DNA of 64,000 nt, from contig UCAU01000006.1 of assembly GCA_900470445.1 (NCBI GenBank), forward strand, positions 155,224 to 219,223, written 5' to 3'. Positions 1-9,128 of this stretch are shown here, one piece after another. Positions within the stretch are counted from its first letter, which is position 1; the number at the start of each line of letters is the position of its first letter. Made by a program: the position numbers and the translations under genes. The DNA is from Hyphomicrobiales bacterium. Its GTDB lineage: Bacteria; Pseudomonadota; Alphaproteobacteria; Rhizobiales; Devosiaceae. The notes under the pieces were generated by a model. The model did not search any database and was not told the origin of the DNA. It was given only the letters and a program-made list of their open reading frames with translations.

Positions 1-933
1 ATGCATGCCAGTATCCTGCGCTACTTTGCCGAGGTGGCGCGCTCCGGTTCGATCCGCAAGGCGTCGGAGGAATTGCACGTCGCAACCTCCGCCCTGAGCC
101 GGCAGATCAAGAAGCTCGAGGACGAATTGGGCACGCCCCTGTTCGAGCGCTTTTCCGATGGCCTGCGCCTGACCCATGCCGGGGAAATCGTGCTGCGGCA
201 CGCCACCGAGACGCTGCGCCATTTTGATTTGATGCGGTCCGAAATCGGGGAAATGCGCGGCAAGCGCACCGGGCGGGTGCACATTGCTTGCCTCGATAGC
301 CTGGGTATTCAGTTCCTGCCGGAATTCGTGCGGCGGTTTCACCAGCAGCATCCGGCGATAGATTTCCGTATTCGTACAGAGAGTTACAACACAATCTTCA
401 AGCTGCTTGCCGAGGGCGATTGCGATATCGGCATCACCTTCGATCTCGCCCGGCCGCCCGATATCGACGTGGTCACCGGCGTGCGCATGCCGCTGCGCGC
501 CATAGTGGCCTCTAGTCATCCGCTTGCCCGGCAGGCCAGCGTCACCCTGCAGGAATGCGCCCAGTTTCGCTTGCTGCTCCAGCTCGACCACGAGGTGATG
601 AGCTCGATCATCGCCTGGGAGCTGGGTTCGCTCGATCGCGTCAGCCGCACCTTTGTGGCCACCAACAGCCAGATGATGCTGAAACCCCTCATCCTGTCCG
701 GCGACGGCATCGCCTTTTTCACCTGCATCGGCCTGCTCAAGGAGTTGGAGGAGGGCCTGGTCAAGGCCGTCCCCATCGCCGGCCTGCGCCTCAGCCCGCT
801 GGAAATGGCCGTGGTCACTCCCGCCCGCCGGCAATTGACCGGCGCTACTCTGCTCGTCGCCGAGCAGCTCGCCCTCGATTTGCAGCGCTTCGCCGCCCGC
901 ATCTACGCCGTGGCCCCTGTAGAAGGCACATAG
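1..933 (+). CDS. LysR-family transcriptional regulator
   Basis: A 310-residue protein with the LysR layout: an N-terminal winged helix-turn-helix (about residues 4-63, including the stretch ASEELHVATSALSRQIKKLE) followed by a periplasmic-binding-like effector domain from about residue 90. The ATG is the first base of the window, so an upstream start cannot be excluded, but the protein begins at the usual distance from the helix-turn-helix and looks complete. It ends two bases before the convergent treY stop. Its own target would normally lie upstream, outside the window, so effector and regulon are unknown. Confidence 0.9.
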   Translation: MHASILRYFAEVARSGSIRKASEELHVATSALSRQIKKLEDELGTPLFERFSDGLRLTHAGEIVLRHATETLRHFDLMRSEIGEMRGKRTGRVHIACLDSLGIQFLPEFVRRFHQQHPAIDFRIRTESYNTIFKLLAEGDCDIGITFDLARPPDIDVVTGVRMPLRAIVASSHPLARQASVTLQECAQFRLLLQLDHEVMSSIIAWELGSLDRVSRTFVATNSQMMLKPLILSGDGIAFFTCIGLLKELEEGLVKAVPIAGLRLSPLEMAVVTPARRQLTGATLLVAEQLALDLQRFAARIYAVAPVEGT

Positions 934-934
934 C

Positions 935-3361
935 CTAGCGCTTGCTGGCCATGACCCAGACGGGACCGAGCGCCGATCCATAGATAGTCGGCAGGTCCGC
1001 AATGGTGGGAAGACCCGCGTCGTGCCTCCGGGAAAGATCGGCCAACACCACAAGCTCGTCGCCGCCGAGCCGGCGGCGGAAGGCCAACACGTCCGGGCCG
1101 TAATGCACGGCTTCATAGCGACCCTCGCTGAACAGGGCCGGCAACCGGCGGCGCAACTGCAGCAGGCTCTGCGTCAGGATCAGCTTGTCGTCCCGTCCGG
1201 GCAATGGCTGCGCCAGCCGCCGGGCCAGCGCAGCAAAATCCAGCGGCCGACGATTATCCGGGTCGACAAAGCTCTGCTCCCAATGCTCCGCGCCGCGATA
1301 GACATCGGGCACGCCCGGTATCGTCAGCTTGAGCGCCGCCTGGATCAGCGCCTTGCGCCAACCGATCTGGCGCAGCGGCGCGCTAGTCGCGTGAAAGCTG
1401 GCCAGAAAACGCTCATTGGCCAGCGCCCGTTCGACAAAGCCCGTCACTGCGGCCTCATAGACTGTGTCGTTAACACCCCAATCGCTGCGCAGCCGGGCCT
1501 CCCGCAGCGATTTGACCATGGCGCCCTGCAGGCGCGCGCAGAGATCATCGGCATCGCCCGAAACCGGCCAGCCGCCGAGCAGCAGCTGGAAGAACAGATA
1601 AAGGTCATTGGGATGGATGGCGTCGCGGCCATCGACCGCCAGCATGGCCCGCCATTCCGCTACCGCCTTGGCCCACAGGTCCGGCGCATCCGCAATGGCG
1701 GCGATGATGGCGCGGATATCCTCGCCGCGCTTGCTGTCATGCGTCGAGGTCGCCAGCATTGAGATGGGGTGACTGGCCTGCCGCCGCCGATTGCTGTCGT
1801 GGAATGCAGCGACGGACAGCGCGAACCGATCCGGATGCGCGCCCACATCATTGAGCGCAACCAGGCGGTTGTAGCGATAGAGCGCCGTATCCTCAAAACC
1901 CTTGGCGATGACAGGCCCGCAATATTGCTGGAACTTGCCGACCGCTCGCGCAATCGCCCTGGGATCATAGGCTGCGTCCAGCGTTCCAGACAGCACGGCC
2001 CCCACGAAGTCGAACAGCATGGACTGGATCTGCTTTTGCTGCCGCCGCGCCCGAGCAACCGCATAGCCGATCTCGCGCCGGTCGCGCGCCGTCATGCCAG
2101 TGTGGTCGGCATAGCTGCGATAGACCTGCAATTGGGCAATGATCTCGCGCAGGGCCCGGCGCAGGCCCGCTTCGCTCAAGTCGGCCGTAGCCGCATCCGA
2201 CCACGCAATAGCAGCAAAATGCCGGGCCAGCGCCGCCAATTCGGCGGCCAGCTCATTGTCCATCACGCGCAGCTTGCAGCGGTAAACCTCCTCATGCAGC
2301 GGCGTCACCTCGCCAACGAAAGTCGCGTAATTTTGGCTCACCGCCGGCTCGCCCGCACCACGCGTCAACACTCGGATCAATTGCGCACCGACCTCATAGC
2401 CAGTGGTGCCATCGATCGGCCAATCCGCCCGCAGCGCTTCATGCGGCGCAAGGATTTTTTCGACCACCAGATAGATCGGGCGTGGACAGCGCGCGCGCAG
2501 CGTTTCCAGATATCCCTTGGGGTCCAGCAGGCCATCAATATGGTCGATGCGCAGGCCATCAACCAGCCCTTCCTCGATCAGCGAAAAGATCAGCGCATGC
2601 ACATGCGCGAACACGTCGGGGCGCTCGACGCGAATGCCCGCCAGGTCACTATTGACGAAGAAGCGCCGGTAGTTGATCTCGTCGGCCCCGGTCGAGAAAT
2701 GCACCAGCCGCCAATGCTGCGTCGCGATCAGGCTGTCGAGCGCCGACCAGCTTTCGGCATGGCCGGCCTGACCGGTATGGGTAGTGATGACCGCACCGGC
2801 GCTGCCATGGCGTTGCAGCAGCGCGCTGGCGTCCTCCGGCCGGATCGGCAGCTTGTCGCCATCATGTGCCCAGACGGCAAAACCCTCCCCATCGGGTTTC
2901 AGCCGCAGGCAGCCGGCAGCAAGGCTCTCGGCATAGGTCGCGCCGAGAAAGGGCACCAGCAATTTGCCTTCCATACCCGGTCGGGCCGAATGCCAATTGA
3001 TATCGAACCAGTCGGCATAGTGGCTGGCCGGCCCATGCTTGAGCACGTCGAGCCAGAGCGCGTTGTCGGCCCCGCCCACCCCCATGTGATTGGGCACGAA
3101 ATCGAGGATGATGCCCATGCCGCGCGTCTGTAGCGCCCGCGCCAGCTTGCGGAAATCCTCGAGCGAACCAAGCTCGGGATTGAGCTGGCCATGATCGACC
3201 GTGTCATAGCCATGCGTGCTGCCGGGCCGGGCCTTGAGCACGGGCGAGAGGTAGGCATGGCTAACACCCAGATCGTCGAGATAAGGCACCAGCGCCGTGG
3301 CATCGGCAAAGGTGAAATGCTTGTTGAGCTGCAGCCGGTAGCTGGCGCGGGGCGCGATCAC
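935..3361 (-). CDS. treY: Malto-oligosyltrehalose synthase
   Basis: A GH13-family enzyme that isomerises the reducing-end alpha-1,4 bond of maltodextrins to alpha-1,1, giving maltooligosyl-trehalose for TreZ. The N-terminus has the TreY signature (SYRLQLNKHFTF, then YLSPVLKA.PGSTHGYD). DFVPNHM near residue 90, GLRIDHIDGL near 270 (nucleophile Asp) and VVEKIL near 300 (acid Glu) are the GH13 motifs. I chose a GTG start at 3361 because it overlaps the treZ stop as GTGA, the usual coupled arrangement; the frame stays open to an upstream start at 3394. That gives 808 residues. It is transcribed with treZ from the stress-type promoter at 5241-5265 and is convergent with the LysR gene. Confidence 0.93.
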   Translation of the reverse strand: MIAPRASYRLQLNKHFTFADATALVPYLDDLGVSHAYLSPVLKARPGSTHGYDTVDHGQLNPELGSLEDFRKLARALQTRGMGIILDFVPNHMGVGGADNALWLDVLKHGPASHYADWFDINWHSARPGMEGKLLVPFLGATYAESLAAGCLRLKPDGEGFAVWAHDGDKLPIRPEDASALLQRHGSAGAVITTHTGQAGHAESWSALDSLIATQHWRLVHFSTGADEINYRRFFVNSDLAGIRVERPDVFAHVHALIFSLIEEGLVDGLRIDHIDGLLDPKGYLETLRARCPRPIYLVVEKILAPHEALRADWPIDGTTGYEVGAQLIRVLTRGAGEPAVSQNYATFVGEVTPLHEEVYRCKLRVMDNELAAELAALARHFAAIAWSDAATADLSEAGLRRALREIIAQLQVYRSYADHTGMTARDRREIGYAVARARRQQKQIQSMLFDFVGAVLSGTLDAAYDPRAIARAVGKFQQYCGPVIAKGFEDTALYRYNRLVALNDVGAHPDRFALSVAAFHDSNRRRQASHPISMLATSTHDSKRGEDIRAIIAAIADAPDLWAKAVAEWRAMLAVDGRDAIHPNDLYLFFQLLLGGWPVSGDADDLCARLQGAMVKSLREARLRSDWGVNDTVYEAAVTGFVERALANERFLASFHATSAPLRQIGWRKALIQAALKLTIPGVPDVYRGAEHWEQSFVDPDNRRPLDFAALARRLAQPLPGRDDKLILTQSLLQLRRRLPALFSEGRYEAVHYGPDVLAFRRRLGGDELVVLADLSRRHDAGLPTIADLPTIYGSALGPVWVMASKR

Positions 3362-5208
3362 GATCGGGGCTCGCTGCGCAGCACCAGGGCGCAATCGCTG
3401 GGTAATATCCAGAATTTTTCGGGATCGATCGGCCGCCGGCCAGCGCCGTCATAGTCGGGATGCTCGCTCGACCAGGCCACCTGCCAGCGATGGCCATCGG
3501 CCGGGGCCAGTAACGGTTCGGCGACCACGCCAATCTGCAGGTCCCGCCCCAGATTGAGCAGGAGCAGGCGATGACCGCTGGGGTCAGGCGTGAAATAGCG
3601 GATCAACAAGGCAGCCTCTCCAATCACCGCGCCATCGATCCGCCTTTCACCGGCCTGCGAGAAGGCGGGGTCTTCGCGCCGTATCCGCAGCAGGTCGCGA
3701 TGCAGGGCGAGAATGCCGGCATGGCGTTCAGCCTCGGCCCAATCGAGCTTGCTGGCCTCGAATGTTGTCGGGTCTGTCGGATCGGGCAGCCGCTCCTGCA
3801 TCACCGGGTCGGCAACGCCGGGGAAATTGGTCAGCGATTTCCGTCGCCCCTCGGCAACGGCGCGGGCATCATCGCCGCTGACACCGAAGAAATAGAGGAA
3901 CGGATTGGTGGCGCCGAATTCCTGCCCCTGGAACAGGCATGGCGTCTGCGGCCCCAGCAGTAACAGGCTGGTTACGGCACGCAGCCGGGCCGGGGACATC
4001 AGGCTCGACAGCCGGAAGCCCCGGGCCGAATTGGCTACCTGGTCGTGGTTCTCGAGGAAATGCACAAAATGCTCCGGCGGCGTCGCCAGATTATAGGTGC
4101 CATAGGCCTTGTCGCGCATGTCCGAGCGCTGGCCCTGATAGAGGAAGCCGTATTTGACCGCCGAGACCAGTTCCTGCGGCGTGCCCAGATAATCGCGATA
4201 ATAGAAGTCGTTGTGCCCTGTCGCCGCGACCCGCACGGCATGCTGGAAATCATCGCTGACCATGGCATCCATGCCATGCCCGCCCCGTTCGGGCGGATCG
4301 ATCATCCGGTGTTCTTGCGGTTGATTCTCCACCACGACATAGGTCGCCCGGCCTCCGGCGGCCGCCCGTACCGACCGGGTGATCTCGGCCAGGATATGCT
4401 CCTCGCTCGCGTCGAACATGGCCTGCGCCGCGTCGATCCGCAGCCCGTCAAGGTGAAAATCCCTGATCCAATAGACCGCATTGCCGGTGACAAAATCGCG
4501 AACGGCGCGCGAGCCTTCCCCATCGTAGTTGAAGCTCGCGCCCCACTCATTCTCGTAGCGCGTGGTGAAATAGTGCTCGCTGTAAGCGCGATAATGGTCG
4601 CCAATCCCGACATGATTGTAGACGACGTCGAGAATGACGCCGATGCCGCAGGCATGCGCCGCATCGACAAAGGCCCGCATGTCATCCGGCGCGCCATAGG
4701 GCGCGAATGGCGCATAGGACAGGGTGGTGTCATAGCCCCAGCCGAACTGCCCCTTGAACGTGCCCACCGGCATCACCTGCACAATGGTAACACCCAGGTC
4801 TTGCAGCGCGGCCAGCCGGCTTGCCGCCGCTCGCCAGGTGCCTTGCCGGGTGAAGGCGCCGATATGCAATTCATAGAGCACCTGGTCGCGCCGTTCGACG
4901 CCGCCCCAGCCGGCATCGCTCCAGGCAAAATCACTGGCAACGACCACGGATGGGCCGTCATTGCCCTCCGGCTGGCAGCGCGATGCCAGATCGGGCACGC
5001 GCGGCCCATTATCGATGCGGAACCAATAGCGGGCGCCGACGCCGACATTGGGAATTTCGGCGCTGAAATAGCCGTCGCCAACGGGGTCCAGATCGAACGT
5101 TCCGACGCCCTCGATCTCCACTGCGGCCCCGTCATGGCCCAAGGCCCAGAGCGAGAAACGGGTGCCGCCACCAAACGGCACGGCGCCAAGAGCGTCAGGT
5201 CGAAACAT
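3358..5208 (-). CDS. treZ: Malto-oligosyltrehalose trehalohydrolase
   Basis: Cytosolic GH13 hydrolase releasing trehalose from maltooligosyl-trehalose, the second step of the TreYZ pathway from glycogen or maltodextrin. The 616-residue protein starts with the family's small beta-sandwich (PFGGGTRFSLWA), followed by a TIM barrel carrying DVVYNH near residue 194, GLRIDAAQAM near 256 (nucleophile Asp), VVVENQ near 292 (acid Glu) and ENHDQV near 386. It is first in a two-gene operon with treY, and a GGAAC-N16-CGTT element lies 33-57 bp upstream of the ATG. No debranching enzyme (treX) is present here. The order treZ then treY means trehalose output depends on translational coupling of treY. Confidence 0.95.
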   Translation of the reverse strand: MFRPDALGAVPFGGGTRFSLWALGHDGAAVEIEGVGTFDLDPVGDGYFSAEIPNVGVGARYWFRIDNGPRVPDLASRCQPEGNDGPSVVVASDFAWSDAGWGGVERRDQVLYELHIGAFTRQGTWRAAASRLAALQDLGVTIVQVMPVGTFKGQFGWGYDTTLSYAPFAPYGAPDDMRAFVDAAHACGIGVILDVVYNHVGIGDHYRAYSEHYFTTRYENEWGASFNYDGEGSRAVRDFVTGNAVYWIRDFHLDGLRIDAAQAMFDASEEHILAEITRSVRAAAGGRATYVVVENQPQEHRMIDPPERGGHGMDAMVSDDFQHAVRVAATGHNDFYYRDYLGTPQELVSAVKYGFLYQGQRSDMRDKAYGTYNLATPPEHFVHFLENHDQVANSARGFRLSSLMSPARLRAVTSLLLLGPQTPCLFQGQEFGATNPFLYFFGVSGDDARAVAEGRRKSLTNFPGVADPVMQERLPDPTDPTTFEASKLDWAEAERHAGILALHRDLLRIRREDPAFSQAGERRIDGAVIGEAALLIRYFTPDPSGHRLLLLNLGRDLQIGVVAEPLLAPADGHRWQVAWSSEHPDYDGAGRRPIDPEKFWILPSDCALVLRSEPRS

Positions 5209-5240
5209 CTATGAAGCCAATCCGTTGGAGCGACGGACAG

Positions 5241-5265
5241 AACGGAACCCGGCCAGCTTTGTTCC
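5241..5265 (-). promoter_or_regulatory. Candidate EcfG (general stress response) promoter for treZY
   Basis: On the minus strand GGAAC (5265-5261) is followed after exactly 16 bp by CGTT (5244-5241). This matches the known -35 and -10 elements of EcfG-type sigma factors, which run the general stress response in Alphaproteobacteria. Expected transcription would start roughly 25 bp before the treZ ATG at 5208, leaving a short leader. Trehalose synthesis is a known part of this regulon in other species. The match is seen in sequence; activity is inferred. Confidence 0.65.
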
Positions 5266-5429
5266 CACCGGGGCGGTGCAACCGTTTAAAAACTCGAGCG
5301 TTTGGCAAAGGCGAGGACGTCAGCCCCCGCGCGTCCCGATCCTCAACTCCCTAGTTCAAACTTAAAAGCGTCATGACGGGTAACGGATCAGACTTGAGTC
5401 TCCGTCACGCCCATTTGCCGGAGATAAAA

Positions 5430-6869
5430 ATGGCCAAAAACAAGAAGGCAACCGTCGCCAGCACGGGCATTCTCGGTTTGGATGAAATCCTGCGCGGCGG
5501 CCTTCCGGCCTCCAATCTTTACATTCTGCAAGGCGCCCCCGGCTCGGGAAAGACCACAGCGGCGCTGCAGTTCCTGCGCGCCGGCCTCGAAAATGGCGAG
5601 AGCTGCATCTATGTCAGCCTGTCCCAAACCGCAGCCGAGCTCAACGCCATTGCCACCTCCCACGGCTGGAGCCTCGATGGCATCCGCATCGAGGAGCTTT
5701 CAGCCTCCGACGCGGTCAATTCCGCCACCGACCAGACCATTTTCCAGACCGCCGAATTGCGGCTCGATGAAACACGGCGCGCCATCGAAGCGGCGATCGA
5801 AGAGCACAAGCCCGATCGGCTGGTCTACGACTCGCTGCTCGAAATCCGCCTGATCACCGGCGACACCCCGCGCTTCCGCCGCGAATTGCTCGGCTTCAAA
5901 GCGTTCCTCGCCAAGCGGAACGTCGTCGCCCTGCTGCTCGACACCCAGACCAGCGGCCCCGATCGCAATGGCGAGGAAGTCGAAGGCATCGCCCACGGCG
6001 TCATCCGGTTCGACAAGTCGCTCGAGGAATATGGCAGCGTGCGCCGGCGCGTCGAAGTCAGCAAGATGCGCGGCGTGCCCGTTGCCGACGGCTATCACGA
6101 CATGGCCATCCGCGAGCGCGAAGGCGTCGTGGTCTTCCCCCGCCTCGTCCCCGGCGCTGCGTCCGAAACCGTCAAGCCGCAATTGATCAAGTCCGGGGTC
6201 GACGCACTCGACGAAATGTTCGGCGGCGGCCAGGAATCGGGCACCACCACGCTGGTGATCGGCCAGTCGGGCACCGGCAAATCCACTATGTCGTCGCTCT
6301 ACGCCACCGCCGCCCTCAAGCGCGGCGAGAGCGTGGCGCTGTTCCTGTTCGAGGAACGCCTCGAAACCTTCTTCCGGCGCTCCGAAGGCCTGGGCATGGA
6401 CCTGCGCCAGTTCCATCGGGATGGCCAGTTGATCATCCACGATTTCAACCCCAACGAGATTTCCCCCGGCGAGTTCGGCCAGATCGTCCAGCGCGTGGTC
6501 GAGGAGAACAAGACCCGCGTCGTGGTGATCGACAGTTTCACCGGCTATCTCAATTCGCTGCCGCATCGTGAAAAAGCAGTGCGCGATATCCAGACGCTGC
6601 TCAAATACCTGGCGCGGGCAGGGGTGCTGACCATGCTCATCGTGGCCCAGCATGGCCTGCTCGGCCAAAATCTGGGCATCGATGTCGATGTGAGCTTCCT
6701 GGGTGACACCGTTCTGCTGCTGCGCATTGTCGAGCATGATGGCCGCCTGCGGCGCAACATCACCGTCGTCAAGAAGCGCCACGGGCCACACGATCTCGAT
6801 GTCCGCGAATTGTTCATCCAGAGCTCGGGTGTGACGGTGGTTCCCTATAATCCACTGCCAGAGACATGA
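5430..6869 (+). CDS. KaiC-like double RecA ATPase
   Basis: A 479-residue protein with two tandem KaiC/RecA-type domains. Walker A motifs are GAPGSGKTT (residues 35-43) and GQSGTGKST (278-286), and each half begins with the KaiC-typical GLDE or ALDEMFGGG stretch. I chose the ATG at 5430 because GGAG lies 6 bases upstream and the protein then starts at the family's usual place; an in-frame ATG at 5373 has no better site. Cyanobacterial KaiC is the clock ATPase, but stand-alone homologues in Proteobacteria have been linked to stress adaptation. No KaiA or KaiB is nearby. The stop overlaps the next start as ATGA, so it is co-translated with a histidine kinase. A direct signalling partnership is inferred. 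Confidence 0.88.
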   Translation: MAKNKKATVASTGILGLDEILRGGLPASNLYILQGAPGSGKTTAALQFLRAGLENGESCIYVSLSQTAAELNAIATSHGWSLDGIRIEELSASDAVNSATDQTIFQTAELRLDETRRAIEAAIEEHKPDRLVYDSLLEIRLITGDTPRFRRELLGFKAFLAKRNVVALLLDTQTSGPDRNGEEVEGIAHGVIRFDKSLEEYGSVRRRVEVSKMRGVPVADGYHDMAIREREGVVVFPRLVPGAASETVKPQLIKSGVDALDEMFGGGQESGTTTLVIGQSGTGKSTMSSLYATAALKRGESVALFLFEERLETFFRRSEGLGMDLRQFHRDGQLIIHDFNPNEISPGEFGQIVQRVVEENKTRVVVIDSFTGYLNSLPHREKAVRDIQTLLKYLARAGVLTMLIVAQHGLLGQNLGIDVDVSFLGDTVLLLRIVEHDGRLRRNITVVKKRHGPHDLDVRELFIQSSGVTVVPYNPLPET

Positions 6870-7945
6870 CCGGACCGGCGAGGACGGCCATTGGCGAGCT
6901 CGATTGGGTGCTGATCCTGGCGCCCTACCGCCAGGACGGCCTCTATATGGAAACCCTGCTCGCCGAGCGCGGCCTGCCGGTCGGGCGCTGTCAGGACGAT
7001 GCGGACCTGCCCGGCTGGCTCGAAAAGTCGCCGGGCGCCATCGTCGCGACTCATGAGGCGCTGACGCCCGGCGTCATCGCGGCCATTTCCAGCTATCTCG
7101 AGCACCAGCCCGACTGGTCCGAACTGCCCATTATCGTGCTGCTCGACCGCGCTGCGGCCCAGCATCGTATCCGCGCGGAACTCGGCGCCGCCTGGCCGCG
7201 ATCCCGGCATCTGTTCTACCAGCGTCCCATGGCGGCACTCGAGCTGGTCAGCGGCATCCAGGCCGCGCTGCTTGCCCGGCTCCGACAGCGCGATGTACGC
7301 GACCATATCGAGCGGGAAACCGCGCTCCGGCTCGAGCTCAATCACCGGGTCAAGAACATCCTCGCCAGCGTGTCCTCGATGTTCCAGATGACGCTGCGGG
7401 GCGCCCGGTCAGCCGAGCAACTGGCGGAGGATTTTTCCGCCCGGCTCATCGCCCTGAGCAAGGTGCATTCGGTAGTGTTCGAATCCGGCGGCGAGGCGGT
7501 ATCGCTGAAAACCGTGGTCGATATAACACTGTCGCCCTATCGCCAGGATGGCGGTAGCCGCGTTGCCGCGAATGGTCCCGACATAACCTTGTCCCGGGAC
7601 GCCGGCACGACCTTGGCCCTGTGCATCCACGAGCTGGCCACCAACGCCATCAAATATGGCGCCCTGTCACTCCCCGATGGCCGGGTCGACCTCGATTGGC
7701 GGATCGTTTCCGCGGAGGGCGAAGCTTTTTTGGTCATCGAATGGAGCGAAAACGGCGGGCCACCCGTTTCGCCGCCGTCGCGCTCTGGCTATGGAACGAA
7801 ATATATGCGGTCGGCTCTCGGCTCACTCTTTGGTGAGCCCCCAAACATTGTCTACGCCCCGTCCGGGCTGCACTGCACCATTCGCGGCGCCTTGTCCCGG
7901 CTCTCCCCGCCCGATCCGGATGAAAGCAAGGGTGCCCGCCCATGA
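6866..7945 (+). CDS. HWE-family sensor histidine kinase
   Basis: A 359-residue cytosolic kinase without membrane segments. Residues 1-130 resemble a degenerate receiver-like input domain with no clear phospho-Asp. The HWE/HisKA_2 core follows: phospho-acceptor His160 in LNHRVKNILASVSS, the N box HELATNAIKYGALS near 255, and the EWSENGGPP stretch near 292 that supplies the W and E giving the family its name. It lies between the KaiC-like ATPase and a receiver gene with ATGA overlaps on both sides, so the three probably form one signalling module. HWE kinases are the usual type acting on PhyR in the alphaproteobacterial general stress response; whether this one does is unknown. Confidence 0.88.
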   Translation: MTGPARTAIGELDWVLILAPYRQDGLYMETLLAERGLPVGRCQDDADLPGWLEKSPGAIVATHEALTPGVIAAISSYLEHQPDWSELPIIVLLDRAAAQHRIRAELGAAWPRSRHLFYQRPMAALELVSGIQAALLARLRQRDVRDHIERETALRLELNHRVKNILASVSSMFQMTLRGARSAEQLAEDFSARLIALSKVHSVVFESGGEAVSLKTVVDITLSPYRQDGGSRVAANGPDITLSRDAGTTLALCIHELATNAIKYGALSLPDGRVDLDWRIVSAEGEAFLVIEWSENGGPPVSPPSRSGYGTKYMRSALGSLFGEPPNIVYAPSGLHCTIRGALSRLSPPDPDESKGARP

Positions 7946-8316
7946 CCGCGCGCCGCCCGCTTCGCATCTTCTATCTCGAAGACAATTCCCTCATCGTCTT
8001 TCACGTCGAGGCTCTGCTCGAGGATCTGGGCTATGTTTTCGCCGGCTCGCTGAGCAGCTTTGCCGACCTGAAACGCAATTTTCCTCAGCTGCAGATGGAT
8101 GCCGCCTTGATCGATATCGATCTTGCCGATGGCCGCACCGGTCCCGATGCCGCCATCTGGCTCAAGCAACGCGGCATACCCTCCCTATTCGTCACCGGCC
8201 AGGACGCCACTGCCAAGGCCAATGCCGCAGCTGTGCTTGGCATTATCAGAAAGCCGATAGAGCCCGAACAATTGTCCAGCCAGCTCCTGTTGCTGGAGGC
8301 AGCGCTGGGGTCGTAG
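7942..8316 (+). CDS. Single-domain response regulator (receiver only)
   Basis: A 124-residue receiver with no output domain. Acidic residues in YLEDN near the N-terminus, phospho-acceptor Asp58 in LIDIDLADG, the Thr in LFVTGQ and the Lys in IIRKP complete the active site. It overlaps the HWE kinase stop as ATGA and is the last gene of the KaiC-kinase-receiver operon. It resembles the small alphaproteobacterial receivers that work with HWE kinases as phosphate sinks or shuttles, although the usual FATGYG-like motif is FVTGQD here. Its output partner is not visible in the window. Confidence 0.88.
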   Translation: MTARRPLRIFYLEDNSLIVFHVEALLEDLGYVFAGSLSSFADLKRNFPQLQMDAALIDIDLADGRTGPDAAIWLKQRGIPSLFVTGQDATAKANAAAVLGIIRKPIEPEQLSSQLLLLEAALGS

Positions 8317-8380
8317 CGCCCCGCTATTTCCGCCGGTTCACAAATCTGGCAGACTGGCCCGGCGAAATCGGGCGGGTGGC

Positions 8381-9046
8381 ATGAACAAGGTCACGAGATT
8401 GGACGGCTGGTCGTCGCCGATTGTAGAATCGGTGACCCATACACGGTTCACCGAAGACGGCAGCATGCTGATGCGCCCGGACGGATGCTGGGATTTTGCC
8501 ATTCTCAAATCCGCGGACAGCACCATCGTGCTGCGCACCGGCCTCACGACATCAGCCGTAACCCACCACTACACTGCTGGCGACGAGATCCTTTCCATTG
8601 CCTTCAAGGCCAGCAGCTATATGGCGCTGATGCCCGGCGAGCAGATGCGCGACAAGGGCACTGTGCTTGAGACCATTGGCCGGGACCGGTTCTGGCTCGG
8701 CACCGACGTGCTCGAAATTCCGACTTTCGATACGGTCGACGGTTTCGTCCACAAGCTGACGCGCCACAGCCATGTCGAGGATAACAGCCTCGTTGCCTCC
8801 GTCGTCTCGGGCCATCCCATGGCCATGTCCGAGCGCACCATGCAGCGGCACTTCCTCAAGACCACCGGCCTCACCTACAAGACCTTCACCCAGGTCGAGC
8901 GCGCCCAGAAGGCACTGGCCTTGTTGCAGCAGGGCCGGCCGGCCGCCGATGTGGCCTTTGCCCTCGGCTATGCCGATCAGCCGCACATGATCCGCTCGCT
9001 CAAGGCCATCATGGGGGTGACGCCCAGTCGGCTCGCCCGCGACTGA
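8381..9046 (+). CDS. AraC-family transcriptional regulator
   Basis: A 221-residue regulator. The C-terminal third is an AraC DNA-binding domain: the second helix-turn-helix reads VAFALGYADQPHMIRSLKAIMGVTP, and a first helix-turn-helix is seen around SERTMQRHFLKTTGLT. The N-terminal 130 residues show no family I can name. A purine-rich GGCGGGTGG precedes the ATG. It sits 82 bp upstream of, and on the same strand as, the epoxide hydrolase, which makes that gene its most likely target. The inducer is unknown. Confidence 0.85.
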   Translation: MNKVTRLDGWSSPIVESVTHTRFTEDGSMLMRPDGCWDFAILKSADSTIVLRTGLTTSAVTHHYTAGDEILSIAFKASSYMALMPGEQMRDKGTVLETIGRDRFWLGTDVLEIPTFDTVDGFVHKLTRHSHVEDNSLVASVVSGHPMAMSERTMQRHFLKTTGLTYKTFTQVERAQKALALLQQGRPAADVAFALGYADQPHMIRSLKAIMGVTPSRLARD

Positions 9047-9128
9047 AAACTTGTCGGAAATCTTCAATCCTGCAATCGCCCCGCTGGCTAGAAAGGATGT
9101 ACTTTCAACACCAGCAAGGACGCAGCAA

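Noticed and set aside
4045..5214. Long frames antisense to treZ, treY, nuoG, kaiC and other genes.
   Set aside because: All are shadows of well-supported genes with no ribosome-binding site or recognisable protein features.
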